From NCBI GenBank assembly GCA_013140465.1, contig JABFST010000035.1, positions 1-27,112 on the forward strand: a DNA stretch of 27,112 nt. Reading direction: 5' to 3'. Below, in pieces: positions 7,620 to 15,691 of the stretch. The notes beneath the pieces were generated by a model that was not told the origin of the DNA, searched no databases, and saw nothing but the letters and a program-made list of their open reading frames with translations. The position numbers and the translations under genes are program-made. Positions within the stretch are counted from its first letter, which is position 1, and every line of letters starts with the position of its first letter. This DNA comes from Methylococcaceae bacterium (lineage in GTDB: Bacteria; Pseudomonadota; Gammaproteobacteria; Methylococcales; Methylomonadaceae).

Positions 7620-7650
7620 CCATGTGCTGCCCTATATGAGCAGCACATGG
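7620..7650. repeat. 11-bp perfect inverted repeat between clpV and tse2
   Basis: CCATGTGCTGC (7620-7630) and GCAGCACATGG (7640-7650) are exact complements around a 9-nt loop. It sits 17 nt after the clpV stop and about 34 nt before the tse2 start. No T tract follows on the minus strand, so it is not a standard intrinsic terminator. It could be a transcript-end stabiliser, an attenuator separating clpV from the toxin genes, or an operator. Confidence 0.65.
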
Positions 7651-7667
7651 GCCTAAACAAGTTGCGC

Positions 7668-10400
7668 TTATGCGCTTAAGCCGTCGAAACTAAATGCAAA
7701 CTCCCCATCCTGCACGCTGACATGCACACGTTCTATGGGTTCGCCCGCCATCATCCTTAACAAAAATTCTTCACTGATGCGTGGCAATACGGTGTTGGTC
7801 AGAATCGCGTCGATCATGCGCCCGCCACTTTCCAATTCGGTGCAGCGGCTAGCTATTAATTTGACCACATCATCATCAAAGCTAAACGGCACTTTGTGGC
7901 TTTCGGCTATGCGTTTTTTGATGCGGCCCAATTGTAGGCGGGTAATCGCGCAAACCATTTCGTCACTGAGCGGATAGTAAGGGATAACCACCAAACGCCC
8001 CAATAGTGCGGGTGGGAACACTTTTAATAAGGGTTCGCGCAGGGCTTTGGCAATATCTTCGGGTTCGGGCATCAGCTCTGGGTCTTTGCACAGGTTCATA
8101 ATCAAGTCTGTGCCGGCGTTTGTGGTCAGCAATATCAGGGTGTTTTTAAAGTCGATCACCCTGCCCTCGCCGTCTTCCATCCAACCTTTGTCGAACACCT
8201 GAAAAAATATTTCATGGACATCGGGATGGGCTTTTTCCACTTCATCCAATAACACTACGCTATAAGGACGGCGCCGCACGGCTTCGGTCAGCACCCCGCC
8301 TTCGCCGTAACCAACATAGCCCGGAGGCGCACCTTTAAGGGTGGAGACGGTATGGGCTTCTTGGTATTCGCTCATATTGATGGTGATGACGTTTTGTTCG
8401 CCACCGTATAAGGTTTCGGCCAAGGCCAAGGCGGTTTCGGTTTTACCTACACCCGACGTACCCGCCAACATAAACACGCCTATCGGTTTGTTGGGGTTGT
8501 CCAAGCCCGCGCGGGAGGTTTGGATGCGTTTGGCGATCATATCCAAGGCATGGCGTTGGCCTATGATGCGCTGTTCAATGTTGTCCGCCAAATGGATGAT
8601 GGTATCGATTTCATTCTTCACCATACGCCCTACCGGAATGCCCGTCCAATCGCCCACGACAGAAGCCACGGCTTGGGCATCCACACTCGGCAGGATCAGT
8701 GGCGATTCGCCTTGCAGTTCTTGGAGCTTGGCTTGCAGGGCGGTCAGGTCTGCCAGTAATTGTTCGCGTGACACGGGAGTTGCAGGGGTTTCAGCGACCG
8801 CATCGGCGGCTTTTTCCAACTCGCTGTCAGTGCCTTCAACTTTGCCTGTTAAGGCCCGCAATTGGGCGCGTATGTCCAGTACCGACTTGACCAAATCACG
8901 TTCGGCCTCCCAACGTTGTTCCAAGCCTTCCAGGCGGATTTTTTCGGCGGCGAGTTTTTCGCTGGCGTTGGTTTCGCGGTCTTTAACATCTACGCCTACG
9001 GCTTTTTCACGCGCGATAATCTCCAACTCGGTATTGAGCGCATTGATGCGCTTGCGGCTATCATCAACTTCGGCGGGTACGGCATGTTGGCTGATTGCGA
9101 CCCGTGCTGATGCGGTATCCAATAAGCTGACGGATTTGTCGGGTAATTGGCGTGCGGGGATGTAACGGTGGGAAAGGCGGACTGAGGCTTCTAGGGCTTC
9201 GTCCAAAATTTGCACTTGATGGTGTTTTTCCATGACCGACGCAACGCCGCGCATCATTAAGATGGCATTTTCTTCGCTGGGTTCGTTGACTTGCACGACC
9301 TGAAAACGGCGGGTTAAGGCGGGATCTTTTTCGATGTGTTTTTTGTATTCGGCAAACGTGGTTGCCGCAACCGTGCGCAGCGTACCACGCGCCAAGGCGG
9401 GTTTTAGCAGATTTGCCGCATCGCCTGTCCCTGCCGCACCACCCGCGCCGACTAAGGTATGGGCTTCGTCAATAAACAAGATGATCGGTTTTTCGGAGGC
9501 TTGCACTTCTTCAATCACTTGGCGTAGGCGGTTTTCAAATTCGCCTTTCATGCTCGCGCCCGCTTGCAACAGGCCGACATCTAAGGTGCGCAGGGTTACA
9601 TCACGCAATGACGGCGGCACATCGCCCGCGACGATTTTTTGGGCAAAGCCTTCCACGACCGCAGTCTTGCCGACCCCTGCTTCGCCTGTGAGTATCGGGT
9701 TGTTTTGTCTGCGGCGCATTAAGATGTCGATGACTTGGCGGATTTCTTCGTCGCGCCCGACGATGGGGTCCATTTTGCCGGAACGCGCCTGCTCAGTCAG
9801 ATCGACGGTAAATTGCTTGAGGGCCTGTTGTTTGCCCATTTGCGCAGGGGCTATCGCACCGCTGGCTTCGCCAGGCACTGCACCGCCACCCGCTTGAAAG
9901 CCATCGCTGGCAACCAAGCCTTCTTCGGGTGAACCTTTAAGGATTTCATCAAAACGATCCGTCAGGGTTTCAAGTTTGACTTTATCAAACTCTTTGGAAA
10001 TGCCCAGCAACGCGTGGCTTAAGCCTTTGGTTTTAAGGATGCCCACCACCAAATGCCCGGAGCGCACTTGGGATTCGCCAAACATCAGCGTGCCGAACAC
10101 CCAGCCGCGTTCAACCGCGTCTTCAATATGTTGGGACAAGTCAGAAATGGAGCTGGAACCTCTAGGGAGACGGTCTAGGGCATCGGTGAAGTCTTTCGCC
10201 AAACGCGATGGGTCCAGGTTAAATTGGCGGATAATCTTGTGTAAGTCGGAGTCTTGCAACTGTAAAATCTGATGCAACCAATGCACTAATTCAACATAAG
10301 GGTTGCCGCGCAATTTGCAAAATACGGTGGCCCCTTCGATGCCTTTATAGCAAACGGTATTTAATTTGCCAAATAAGGCAACTCGGCTAATCTCGGTCAT
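7668..10400 (-). CDS. clpV: T6SS AAA+ ATPase ClpV (TssH)
   Basis: A 910-residue Hsp100 protein that disassembles the contracted TssB-TssC sheath for reuse. An N-domain (about 1-160) is followed by AAA+ domain 1 with Walker A GEAGVGKT (239-246) and Walker B ILFIDEAHTLVGAG, a coiled middle domain rich in Glu, Ala and Lys (about 430-570), and AAA+ domain 2 with Walker A GTSGVGKT (647-654), a GPPGYVG-like pore loop (GAPPGYVGYGEGG) and VVLLDEVEKAHPDV. It differs from ClpB at the left edge by the TssH-type N-domain and the GTSGVGKTETALALAE block. ATG 10400 has AGGAG 7 nt upstream. It follows tssG by about 110 nt and precedes the tse2/tsi2 region. Its pairing with TagJ in the same cluster fits the class in which TagJ links sheath protein TssB to ClpV. 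Confidence 0.97.
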   Translation of the reverse strand: MTEISRVALFGKLNTVCYKGIEGATVFCKLRGNPYVELVHWLHQILQLQDSDLHKIIRQFNLDPSRLAKDFTDALDRLPRGSSSISDLSQHIEDAVERGWVFGTLMFGESQVRSGHLVVGILKTKGLSHALLGISKEFDKVKLETLTDRFDEILKGSPEEGLVASDGFQAGGGAVPGEASGAIAPAQMGKQQALKQFTVDLTEQARSGKMDPIVGRDEEIRQVIDILMRRRQNNPILTGEAGVGKTAVVEGFAQKIVAGDVPPSLRDVTLRTLDVGLLQAGASMKGEFENRLRQVIEEVQASEKPIILFIDEAHTLVGAGGAAGTGDAANLLKPALARGTLRTVAATTFAEYKKHIEKDPALTRRFQVVQVNEPSEENAILMMRGVASVMEKHHQVQILDEALEASVRLSHRYIPARQLPDKSVSLLDTASARVAISQHAVPAEVDDSRKRINALNTELEIIAREKAVGVDVKDRETNASEKLAAEKIRLEGLEQRWEAERDLVKSVLDIRAQLRALTGKVEGTDSELEKAADAVAETPATPVSREQLLADLTALQAKLQELQGESPLILPSVDAQAVASVVGDWTGIPVGRMVKNEIDTIIHLADNIEQRIIGQRHALDMIAKRIQTSRAGLDNPNKPIGVFMLAGTSGVGKTETALALAETLYGGEQNVITINMSEYQEAHTVSTLKGAPPGYVGYGEGGVLTEAVRRRPYSVVLLDEVEKAHPDVHEIFFQVFDKGWMEDGEGRVIDFKNTLILLTTNAGTDLIMNLCKDPELMPEPEDIAKALREPLLKVFPPALLGRLVVIPYYPLSDEMVCAITRLQLGRIKKRIAESHKVPFSFDDDVVKLIASRCTELESGGRMIDAILTNTVLPRISEEFLLRMMAGEPIERVHVSVQDGEFAFSFDGLSA

Positions 10401-10461
10401 ACTTTTCTCCTGCTGTGTTGTTATAGTGTTGCCCTAAGGTAACGTTGAAACGATAAACAAG

Positions 10462-10487
10462 GGCGTGTACGCCTAGGCTTGCACGCC
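10462..10487. repeat. Imperfect palindrome in the tssG-clpV gap
   Basis: GGCGTG (10462-10467) pairs with CACGCC (10482-10487) around an inner self-complementary GCCTAGGC (10471-10478). It lies in the roughly 110-nt gap between the tssG stop and clpV start, which has no other clear element except the clpV ribosome site. There is no T tract on the minus strand. A transcript hairpin tuning clpV relative to the baseplate genes is one option; its role is unknown. Confidence 0.5.
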
Positions 10488-10513
10488 GACCTACTAAAAA
10501 TAAAACCGCTGGT

Positions 10514-11539
10514 TTACAGCCTGCCCCAAAACGGGTTGAGCCTAAGGTCATCGGCATCTTGCACGCTGGGGCGTGCGCCTAACCAAGATGTCCAGCCCAA
10601 ATGGGTGCTTGCGCCCAAACGGGCTTTGGGCACTTCGGCTTTTTTTAACACCAGCATCACATCCCAACTGAGTTCATCGCCATTGTAATTGCGGATAATG
10701 GCAATAAGCTGGGCCAACCTATGCCCACTAGGCAACAGACTGACATATTCGGTTAAGCTTAACGGCCCTAAACGGATGCGGAACTTATGCTGGCAGGACC
10801 ACACCTTAGAACCCAACACAGTAGAGATGCCCAACTCACCTGTGCGGCGGCTGTCACCCAAGCGGGTCAGGTCTACAGGCAAAATGTCCAGCCACTCGCC
10901 CACAAACTGCTCAATACTGACACCCAAGCAAAAATAATCGGCCAACAACGCCCTCAGGGCTTCTGCGGATTTGCACTGGTTAGATAAAAATCCTGTGTAA
11001 TACCATTTTGCCAAATCGGGCATAGCATCGCGCCCATGCTGCGCAGGCATACCCAAACCGGAAAGGCTGCCCACATAAGTGGAAAAACGGTCACTTTCAG
11101 GACGGTCAAAATTGATCGTCGGTTCGGTGTTGGCGTAAGCCCGATAAAATAAGCACACCATACGGTGATGGAACATGTCGGCAAAACCGACTAAGGTGTG
11201 GTCACGGTGTTTGTGGATACGCTCATGGATGTATTCGGTCAAATGGATGGGCATTGGGCCATTAGGGCCAAACAAGCCAAAAAACCGTTGTTTCAGCACT
11301 GGCAACACACCTTCTTTGCGGCTGCCAAATTCTGTCAGCGTGGCAGCCTCAAAGTGTAAGCCTATGTCTTGCCCCAAACGGACAGGTACTTCCGACACGG
11401 GGCGTTGCGAACGCCCAAAGCGTTCGTAGTTTTTGTATGCGCACTCCAAACGCCGCATGGCCTGAACAAAACCAAAGCGGTGCGGCGCATTACGCAGGGC
11501 TTCTAGCAGAGGTGCCGCTGTCCGATTCTCGTTGGCCAT
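10514..11539 (-). CDS. tssG: T6SS baseplate protein TssG (ImpH/VasB family)
   Basis: A 341-residue TssG, part of the TssF-TssG wedge of the T6SS baseplate in the cytoplasm. Family features are the opening LLEALRNAPHRFGFVQAMRR LE block, RPVSEVPVRLGQDIGLHF, a central FFGLFGPNGPMPIHLTEYIH motif typical of TssG, and the C-terminal LGPLSLTEYVSLLPSGH and GWTSWLG segments. ATG 11539 has GGAG 9 nt upstream and lies inside the end of tssF, giving a 37-nt overlap in another frame that points to translational coupling of two subunits of one complex. Length and order (tssE-tssF-tssG-clpV) are normal. No truncation seen. Confidence 0.95.
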   Translation of the reverse strand: MANENRTAAPLLEALRNAPHRFGFVQAMRRLECAYKNYERFGRSQRPVSEVPVRLGQDIGLHFEAATLTEFGSRKEGVLPVLKQRFFGLFGPNGPMPIHLTEYIHERIHKHRDHTLVGFADMFHHRMVCLFYRAYANTEPTINFDRPESDRFSTYVGSLSGLGMPAQHGRDAMPDLAKWYYTGFLSNQCKSAEALRALLADYFCLGVSIEQFVGEWLDILPVDLTRLGDSRRTGELGISTVLGSKVWSCQHKFRIRLGPLSLTEYVSLLPSGHRLAQLIAIIRNYNGDELSWDVMLVLKKAEVPKARLGASTHLGWTSWLGARPSVQDADDLRLNPFWGRL

Positions 11540-13380
11540 CGCATGATCTCCCCACGGTCAGTCGTTTTTAATACTGTTTCGGTAAATGAATTTAGCGACA
11601 CATATTGGGCAAAAAAATGTTCCAACACCATGCCCAGCAAAAATGCGCCGCTGCCTTCAAAAGCCAATTCATCTATAGTTAAGGTGATTTCTAGGCCGCG
11701 CCCAAAAACAATCGGGCCTTGGGTGTTGATGCGCCGCACTATCGATTGGGTTTGTATCGACAACACGCCATCAATTTGTTTGCGCAGGCTGGCATCGTTG
11801 GCATCGCCATACAGGGCCAATAAGCTACGCAAGGCATCTGCGCCGTCTTTTTCGTTGTTATTGACCAATGACAAATAATTGAGCGACAAATGGCTAAGTA
11901 GTTTCCAGGCTATGTCTTTGTGGGCATTGGAATGCCGGGGTTTGGTCGGGCCGGACAAACAGCGCGTGGATTTGACGGGCGCACCTGTATTTTGGTCAAA
12001 ATCGGTGTCGCCCATGCCTATAGGCAATTGCAAAGGCAAGTCGCGGTTTGTGCAAAAGGTTTCTATGGATAATTGCCGCAACTCGCTTTTAAACGGGGCT
12101 TCATTGCCATCGACGATGGCAATGAAGGTTTCATTGCCCGCATAGCTGGAGCGCGGGCCTTGCAGTTTTTGTTTGCTAGAAACCACGCGAGGCGTGCGCA
12201 TTACCGAATAATAGGCACGCCGCTGTTGGTGGCTGTTGTCACTGCTGGCCTGATAAAACGGCAAAAACTCTTGCTGGTCATCACTGCTAGTACCGTGACC
12301 CAACACTTCGCGGATTTGGTAGAGTTCGTAGTCTAGGGGGCGGGTGCGGTCAGGGACGATATGGTATTCGTTGGTTTGGTCGCTTAAATGGATTCTATCG
12401 GCAGTTTTTGGAAACACATTGATCGCAGGGACGCAGAACAAGGCAAACCGCGACACATCAATTTCATTTATGAGCCTAGGGTTGCTTTTATTTAGCAAGA
12501 CAATAATGTCAACTTGGGTGTCGGCACATTGGGCCAAGCCCGCTTGCAGCTGTGTTAAGCCGACAAACATAAACCGCTCGGGAAAAGCAAAATACTCATG
12601 CAATAAGCGATAACCCTGAAAAGAGCGCGGGGTGAAGGGCAGCAAGGCTTCGTCTGGGGCAAAACCCACGGATACCAAGCCTTGGGCAATCGTATACCGC
12701 CAACTGGGATTGCGTTGGGTAGGTTGCACAACCACTGCATAGCTATTGGCCAGGCATTGCTCGTAAATTTGCATCGGCAATTCACCCGCACCGCGCAAAT
12801 ATAACGTCAATTGGTCTAGGCTTATTTGGTTAAATTTTAGTCCACCTGTGGTTTCCAAACGGAGGCGTATGCCAGCCTTAAGCTCGCGCGTGCTGCTAAT
12901 GCCCAAATTGGCTACACTGCCTACGCCGTTGAGATATTCAGCTTCAACAATCGTAATCGGCCATAAAGTCATGTCTTGGGAGGTGCGGTACTCGCAGCTG
13001 GTTTGTTCACCCTTGCCCAGTTGACTGCGCAAAACAGTTTGTTGCGGAATGACAAAGCCCTCATTAAGCGTACCCTTCTGCAAATCCGGCAAACATTGCA
13101 CAACTGCCATTGACGGCGTGGGCAATAAATAATGCGGATAAACCATTTCCAGCAAATGCTGGGTAAACCTTGGAAACTCGGCATCGACCTTAAGTTGCAC
13201 GCGAGCCGCAAGATAGGCAAAGCCTTCCAATAAGCGTTCCACATAAGGGTCGGCGCATTCCAAGCCGCCTTCCAAACCCAAACGGCCCGCAATTTTCGGG
13301 TAGGCTTCGGCAAATTCGCCCGACATTTCGCGTATATGTTGCAGCTCTTGATTGTAGTATTTGAGTAATCGCGGATCCAT
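11503..13380 (-). CDS. tssF: T6SS baseplate protein TssF (ImpG/VasA family)
   Basis: A 625-residue TssF, the partner of TssG in the baseplate wedge. The start MDPRLLKYYNQELQHIREMS, then FAEAYPKIAGRLGLEG, CADPYVERLLEGFAYLAARV and FTQHLLEMVYPHYL, is the strongly conserved TssF N-terminal block. The C-terminal end has GRGLEITLTIDELAFEGSGA and FLLGMVLEHFFAQYVSLNSF, also standard. An in-frame TTG lies one codon earlier (13383), but ATG 13380 fits the family start and has AGAGG 8 nt upstream. The gene starts 4 nt after the tssE stop and overlaps tssG by 37 nt at its end. It is intact and of usual length. Confidence 0.96.
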   Translation of the reverse strand: MDPRLLKYYNQELQHIREMSGEFAEAYPKIAGRLGLEGGLECADPYVERLLEGFAYLAARVQLKVDAEFPRFTQHLLEMVYPHYLLPTPSMAVVQCLPDLQKGTLNEGFVIPQQTVLRSQLGKGEQTSCEYRTSQDMTLWPITIVEAEYLNGVGSVANLGISSTRELKAGIRLRLETTGGLKFNQISLDQLTLYLRGAGELPMQIYEQCLANSYAVVVQPTQRNPSWRYTIAQGLVSVGFAPDEALLPFTPRSFQGYRLLHEYFAFPERFMFVGLTQLQAGLAQCADTQVDIIVLLNKSNPRLINEIDVSRFALFCVPAINVFPKTADRIHLSDQTNEYHIVPDRTRPLDYELYQIREVLGHGTSSDDQQEFLPFYQASSDNSHQQRRAYYSVMRTPRVVSSKQKLQGPRSSYAGNETFIAIVDGNEAPFKSELRQLSIETFCTNRDLPLQLPIGMGDTDFDQNTGAPVKSTRCLSGPTKPRHSNAHKDIAWKLLSHLSLNYLSLVNNNEKDGADALRSLLALYGDANDASLRKQIDGVLSIQTQSIVRRINTQGPIVFGRGLEITLTIDELAFEGSGAFLLGMVLEHFFAQYVSLNSFTETVLKTTDRGEIMRWPTRIGQRHLC

Positions 13381-13384
13381 CAAC

Positions 13385-13885
13385 TTAGCCTCTGTCTACA
13401 ATGTCCATTGCGCCTGTTTCCAAATCCAATTCAGTGCGCAAATACAGGCGCAAGGGCAAAGGTTGCGCCCAAAGGTCGCCTTCAATATCAAAGGTCATTG
13501 CATTTTGGCTCATTTTATTCTCTGAAGCTGTGACTTTTACTTGTAAGGACGCACGCAAAATTCTGGGTTCAAAATCCCAAATCGCCTGACGGATTTGCCG
13601 CTGGATGTCGGTGACTTTAACACCCGAAAGGGTTTTGCCCACCAAATCAGGAATACCGTAATTAAGGACGGAATGGCTGACTAAGGGATAGTCTTCTAAC
13701 GATTGCACGGAATCCAGCATACTGGTGTTGAGTAACCATGCCAAATCCCTTAACACCCCTTCGCGCAGCTTGTTTAAGGATAATACCCGCTGGTCGCGTG
13801 ATTCTTGCTCTTTTTCAGGCGCATCATCTCTAAGCCGATCTAATAATGACGGTTGCAGACGTTCTTTTTGGGTGAGTTCAGCCAT
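13385..13885 (-). CDS. tssE: T6SS baseplate protein TssE (gp25-like)
   Basis: A 166-residue TssE, homologue of phage T4 baseplate protein gp25, thought to start sheath polymerisation at the baseplate. The gp25-like core is visible as LREGVLRDLAWLLNT, then YPLVSHSVLNYGIPDLVGKT, QIRQAIWDFEPRILRASLQV and the C-terminal strand pair ending LRTELDLETGAMDIV. The YPLVSHSVLNYGIPDL stretch is the most diagnostic. The N-terminal PSLLDRLRDD segment is also typical. ATG 13885 is used. It is followed directly by tssF and preceded by two cargo-like genes that separate it from tagJ, whereas in the Pseudomonas H1 cluster tssE follows tagJ directly as I recall. Confidence 0.95.
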   Translation of the reverse strand: MAELTQKERLQPSLLDRLRDDAPEKEQESRDQRVLSLNKLREGVLRDLAWLLNTSMLDSVQSLEDYPLVSHSVLNYGIPDLVGKTLSGVKVTDIQRQIRQAIWDFEPRILRASLQVKVTASENKMSQNAMTFDIEGDLWAQPLPLRLYLRTELDLETGAMDIVDRG

Positions 13886-13929
13886 AGGTTTTGTTGTTTA
13901 GGGATGAGTTTTGGGCGATGGCTGGGAAC

Positions 13930-14774
13930 CTAAAAATTGCCTTCATTTGCTAGGGCTTCTAAGTGTGATGCCATAGCGTCTTGCAAACACTTAATATGGG
14001 CACCGCAGCTGTTGCGTTCAACAAGCCACGCCTTTTGTTGCGTATAGAGCCGATGGACATCTGTAGATTGGTGCAATGCTTTGTAACGCTTAACGGCAGA
14101 CAAATATGATTGGGTAACGCTCAAATCAAAAGCTGCTAGGGGTTCTGACGCACAAATAGCTTTCTCAACATCTGTTGAAGCATTTTTGCAATCGAAAGAT
14201 GCCTTTGGTGTTGCATTTTCAGATAACTTTTCAAGTATTAGGACAGTCTCATCATACCAGCGCACTGCAAGCTTTTTGGCAGACAGCACCACTATCCATG
14301 CACCTTCTATCCCGCCTTCCCGACCCAAACCATTTGCCCACAAACCTTCTTGGCAAGTTAAGGTGATTATCGAAATTGATTTATTATCACCAATGGTCAG
14401 TGCATAATCTTTGGGTGTTGGGTTTTCTGGTGATGTCCCGCGCCCAGCCATACTAGTAGCCATAAGGTTTTTGAAAGTCATATTGTCGGTTCTGGCTACT
14501 GGATTCGTACATAATGGTGCTTCGGGTGTATTGCTACTCATTTTGTCCCACCCTAAAACAAACACCCGACCAGTGAGCCTATAATCATTGGGCCGATAGG
14601 ACAGGGTACGCGTTGCCCTAGTATCCACATGCACTTCTAGCACTTGCCATGCCCTATAATAAGCTCAGGGAAATCCTTTGTTGGTGCGTTAGATTGAGGT
14701 TTGGCATTAACATTGAGACCCATCTGTAACAGAATAAATACTGTTATTAATGTATAGGTGGCAAGTGATTTCAT
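13930..14774 (-). pseudogene. Secreted protein with C-terminal LprI/DUF1311-like domain, split by a frameshift
   Basis: ATG 14774 opens a frame with a clean signal peptide (MKSLATYTLITVFILLQMGL then NVNA) followed by KPQSNAPTKDFPELIIG, but it stops at TAG 14639-14637 after 45 codons. From about 14650 the next frame continues to 13930: WQVLEVHVDTRATRTLSYRP, a middle domain with EGLWANGLGREGGIEGAW and VRWYDETVLILEKL, then a C-terminal LprI-like region (FDCKNASTDVEKAICAS, QQKAWLVERNSC, IKCLQDAM) with paired Cys. Total length 845 nt is not a multiple of 3, consistent with one lost or two gained bases near 14640-14654. LprI-family proteins are periplasmic, and some inhibit lysozyme. Without the shift it would be a secreted protein of about 281 residues. 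A non-exported 237-residue product from GTG 14643 is possible. A sequencing error is the main alternative to real decay. Confidence 0.75.
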
Positions 14775-14811
14775 TAATTAATTTTTAGATATTTACAACC
14801 ATAAAATAAAG

Positions 14812-15162
14812 TTATTTATCAGAACATCCATAAGTCCAACGATAGACGTGCATATCTTTAATTTCTTCGCCAAATGTGAAAACCTGAAGACATTGATGCC
14901 CTTTTTTATAATTAAATAAACAAACTGGCTTATCGATTGCACAACTTTCAACTTCATTAATATGTGCTTCTACAAGTTGGTTTTCTATACCTATATAGGC
15001 ATAATTATAAGCTTCATGAACATTGATAGGCCGCCAAGCCGAATTGAAAAGCAGTTTTCGCGCAGTAAGAAAGTGCATTCCTTCTTTTAGTCCTTTAGCA
15101 TGAATGGCAGCAGGAAACAACATCAACCATAACAGTAAAAGCATTGCCATTTTGGTTGCCAT
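14812..15162 (-). CDS. Small Cys-rich secreted protein of unknown function
   Basis: A 116-residue protein with a textbook signal peptide MATKMAMLLLLWLMLFPAAI ending HA before KGLKEG. The mature part of about 94 residues has FLTARKLLFNSAWRPINVHE, YAYIGIENQLVEAHINEVES, CAIDKPVCLFNYKKGHQCL and TYGC, with four cysteines that could form two disulfides in the periplasm. I cannot name the family. Frames upstream to 15198 are open, but the start at 15162 is chosen because the signal peptide begins there and GAGTG precedes it. It lies 37 nt upstream of the broken LprI-like gene on the same strand, inside the T6SS cluster. A periplasmic immunity or accessory role is plausible from context only. Flanking DNA looks more AT-rich than the core genes, suggesting separate acquisition. 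Confidence 0.7.
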   Translation of the reverse strand: MATKMAMLLLLWLMLFPAAIHAKGLKEGMHFLTARKLLFNSAWRPINVHEAYNYAYIGIENQLVEAHINEVESCAIDKPVCLFNYKKGHQCLQVFTFGEEIKDMHVYRWTYGCSDK

Positions 15163-15225
15163 ATCACTCACTGAATAAAATAATATCATTGTATTCATGC
15201 AAAGCTACTTTCATTGCCCACATTA

Positions 15226-15411
15226 CAACGGCTTTAGAGTTGTTATTATCGGTTTGTACTTATTCAGGCCCCCTCGCAAGCTCTCCCCCCTTGAAAAGGG
15301 GGGATTGAGGTGGGTTATTCAATAAACCTCCCTTAACCCATCCTTTTTAAGGAGGGGGACTGAATATTTACATCGGTTTTATAGCCGACCCTGCAACGTC
15401 TAAAGCCGTTG
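15226..15411. repeat. About 186-bp MITE-like element with nested inverted repeats
   Basis: Outer arms CAACGGCTTTAGA (15226-15238) and TCTAAAGCCGTTG (15399-15411) are exact 13-bp complements. Inside, TATTCAGGCCCCCTC (15261-15275) matches the reverse complement of 15352-15366 at all but one position. The core holds a further stem CCCCCCTT/AAGGGGGG (15285-15303) and a CCTCCCTTAA/TTAAGGAGG pair. There is no coding region inside. This nested architecture is typical of a non-autonomous mobile element (MITE) or large REP-type repeat. I could not identify a clear target-site duplication. Only one copy is visible here. Confidence 0.6.
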
Positions 15412-15691
15412 CACTCCAGGCTACTGACTTAACTAGGGGCAGTGAGGGCTGCCTAGATATCTATTAACTTTGTGGCAAAGCTGTCTATCTTAAAGATGCC
15501 TTAAACAAGATTGGCTATCATTGGATGGCATTATCTCTCCACGCACATAAGTGCTTAGAAATAAGTCGCCATGTATGGCTATCCTTGTTTTAATGCCGTA
15601 TTTCCTGCAAGTAGGCAGAGAAAAATACACGCGAATTTTTTGCCATTCACTTAATTGGGTTAGCCTATACCCGTCCTATGGCGTTTAGCCA
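15412..15691. other. Non-coding remainder of the tagJ-accessory gene gap
   Basis: With the repeat element, this makes up the only long gap in the T6SS cluster (15199-15691). I see no gene, RNA gene or terminator in this part, only short repeats such as CTTTGTGGCAAAG near 15470 and two copies of TGGCTATC followed by A/C and TTG. It separates the core genes from the two accessory secreted-protein genes, so a promoter for the downstream genes may lie here, but none is obvious. Confidence 0.45.

Noticed and set aside
7433..7660. 75-codon minus-strand frame between clpV and tse2
   Set aside because: It overlaps the tse2 frame in another phase; only the tse2 phase has a ribosome site, Tse2-like residues and the right length.
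8341..9165. 274-codon plus-strand frame
   Set aside because: Antisense to clpV; typical shadow of a GC-biased coding frame.
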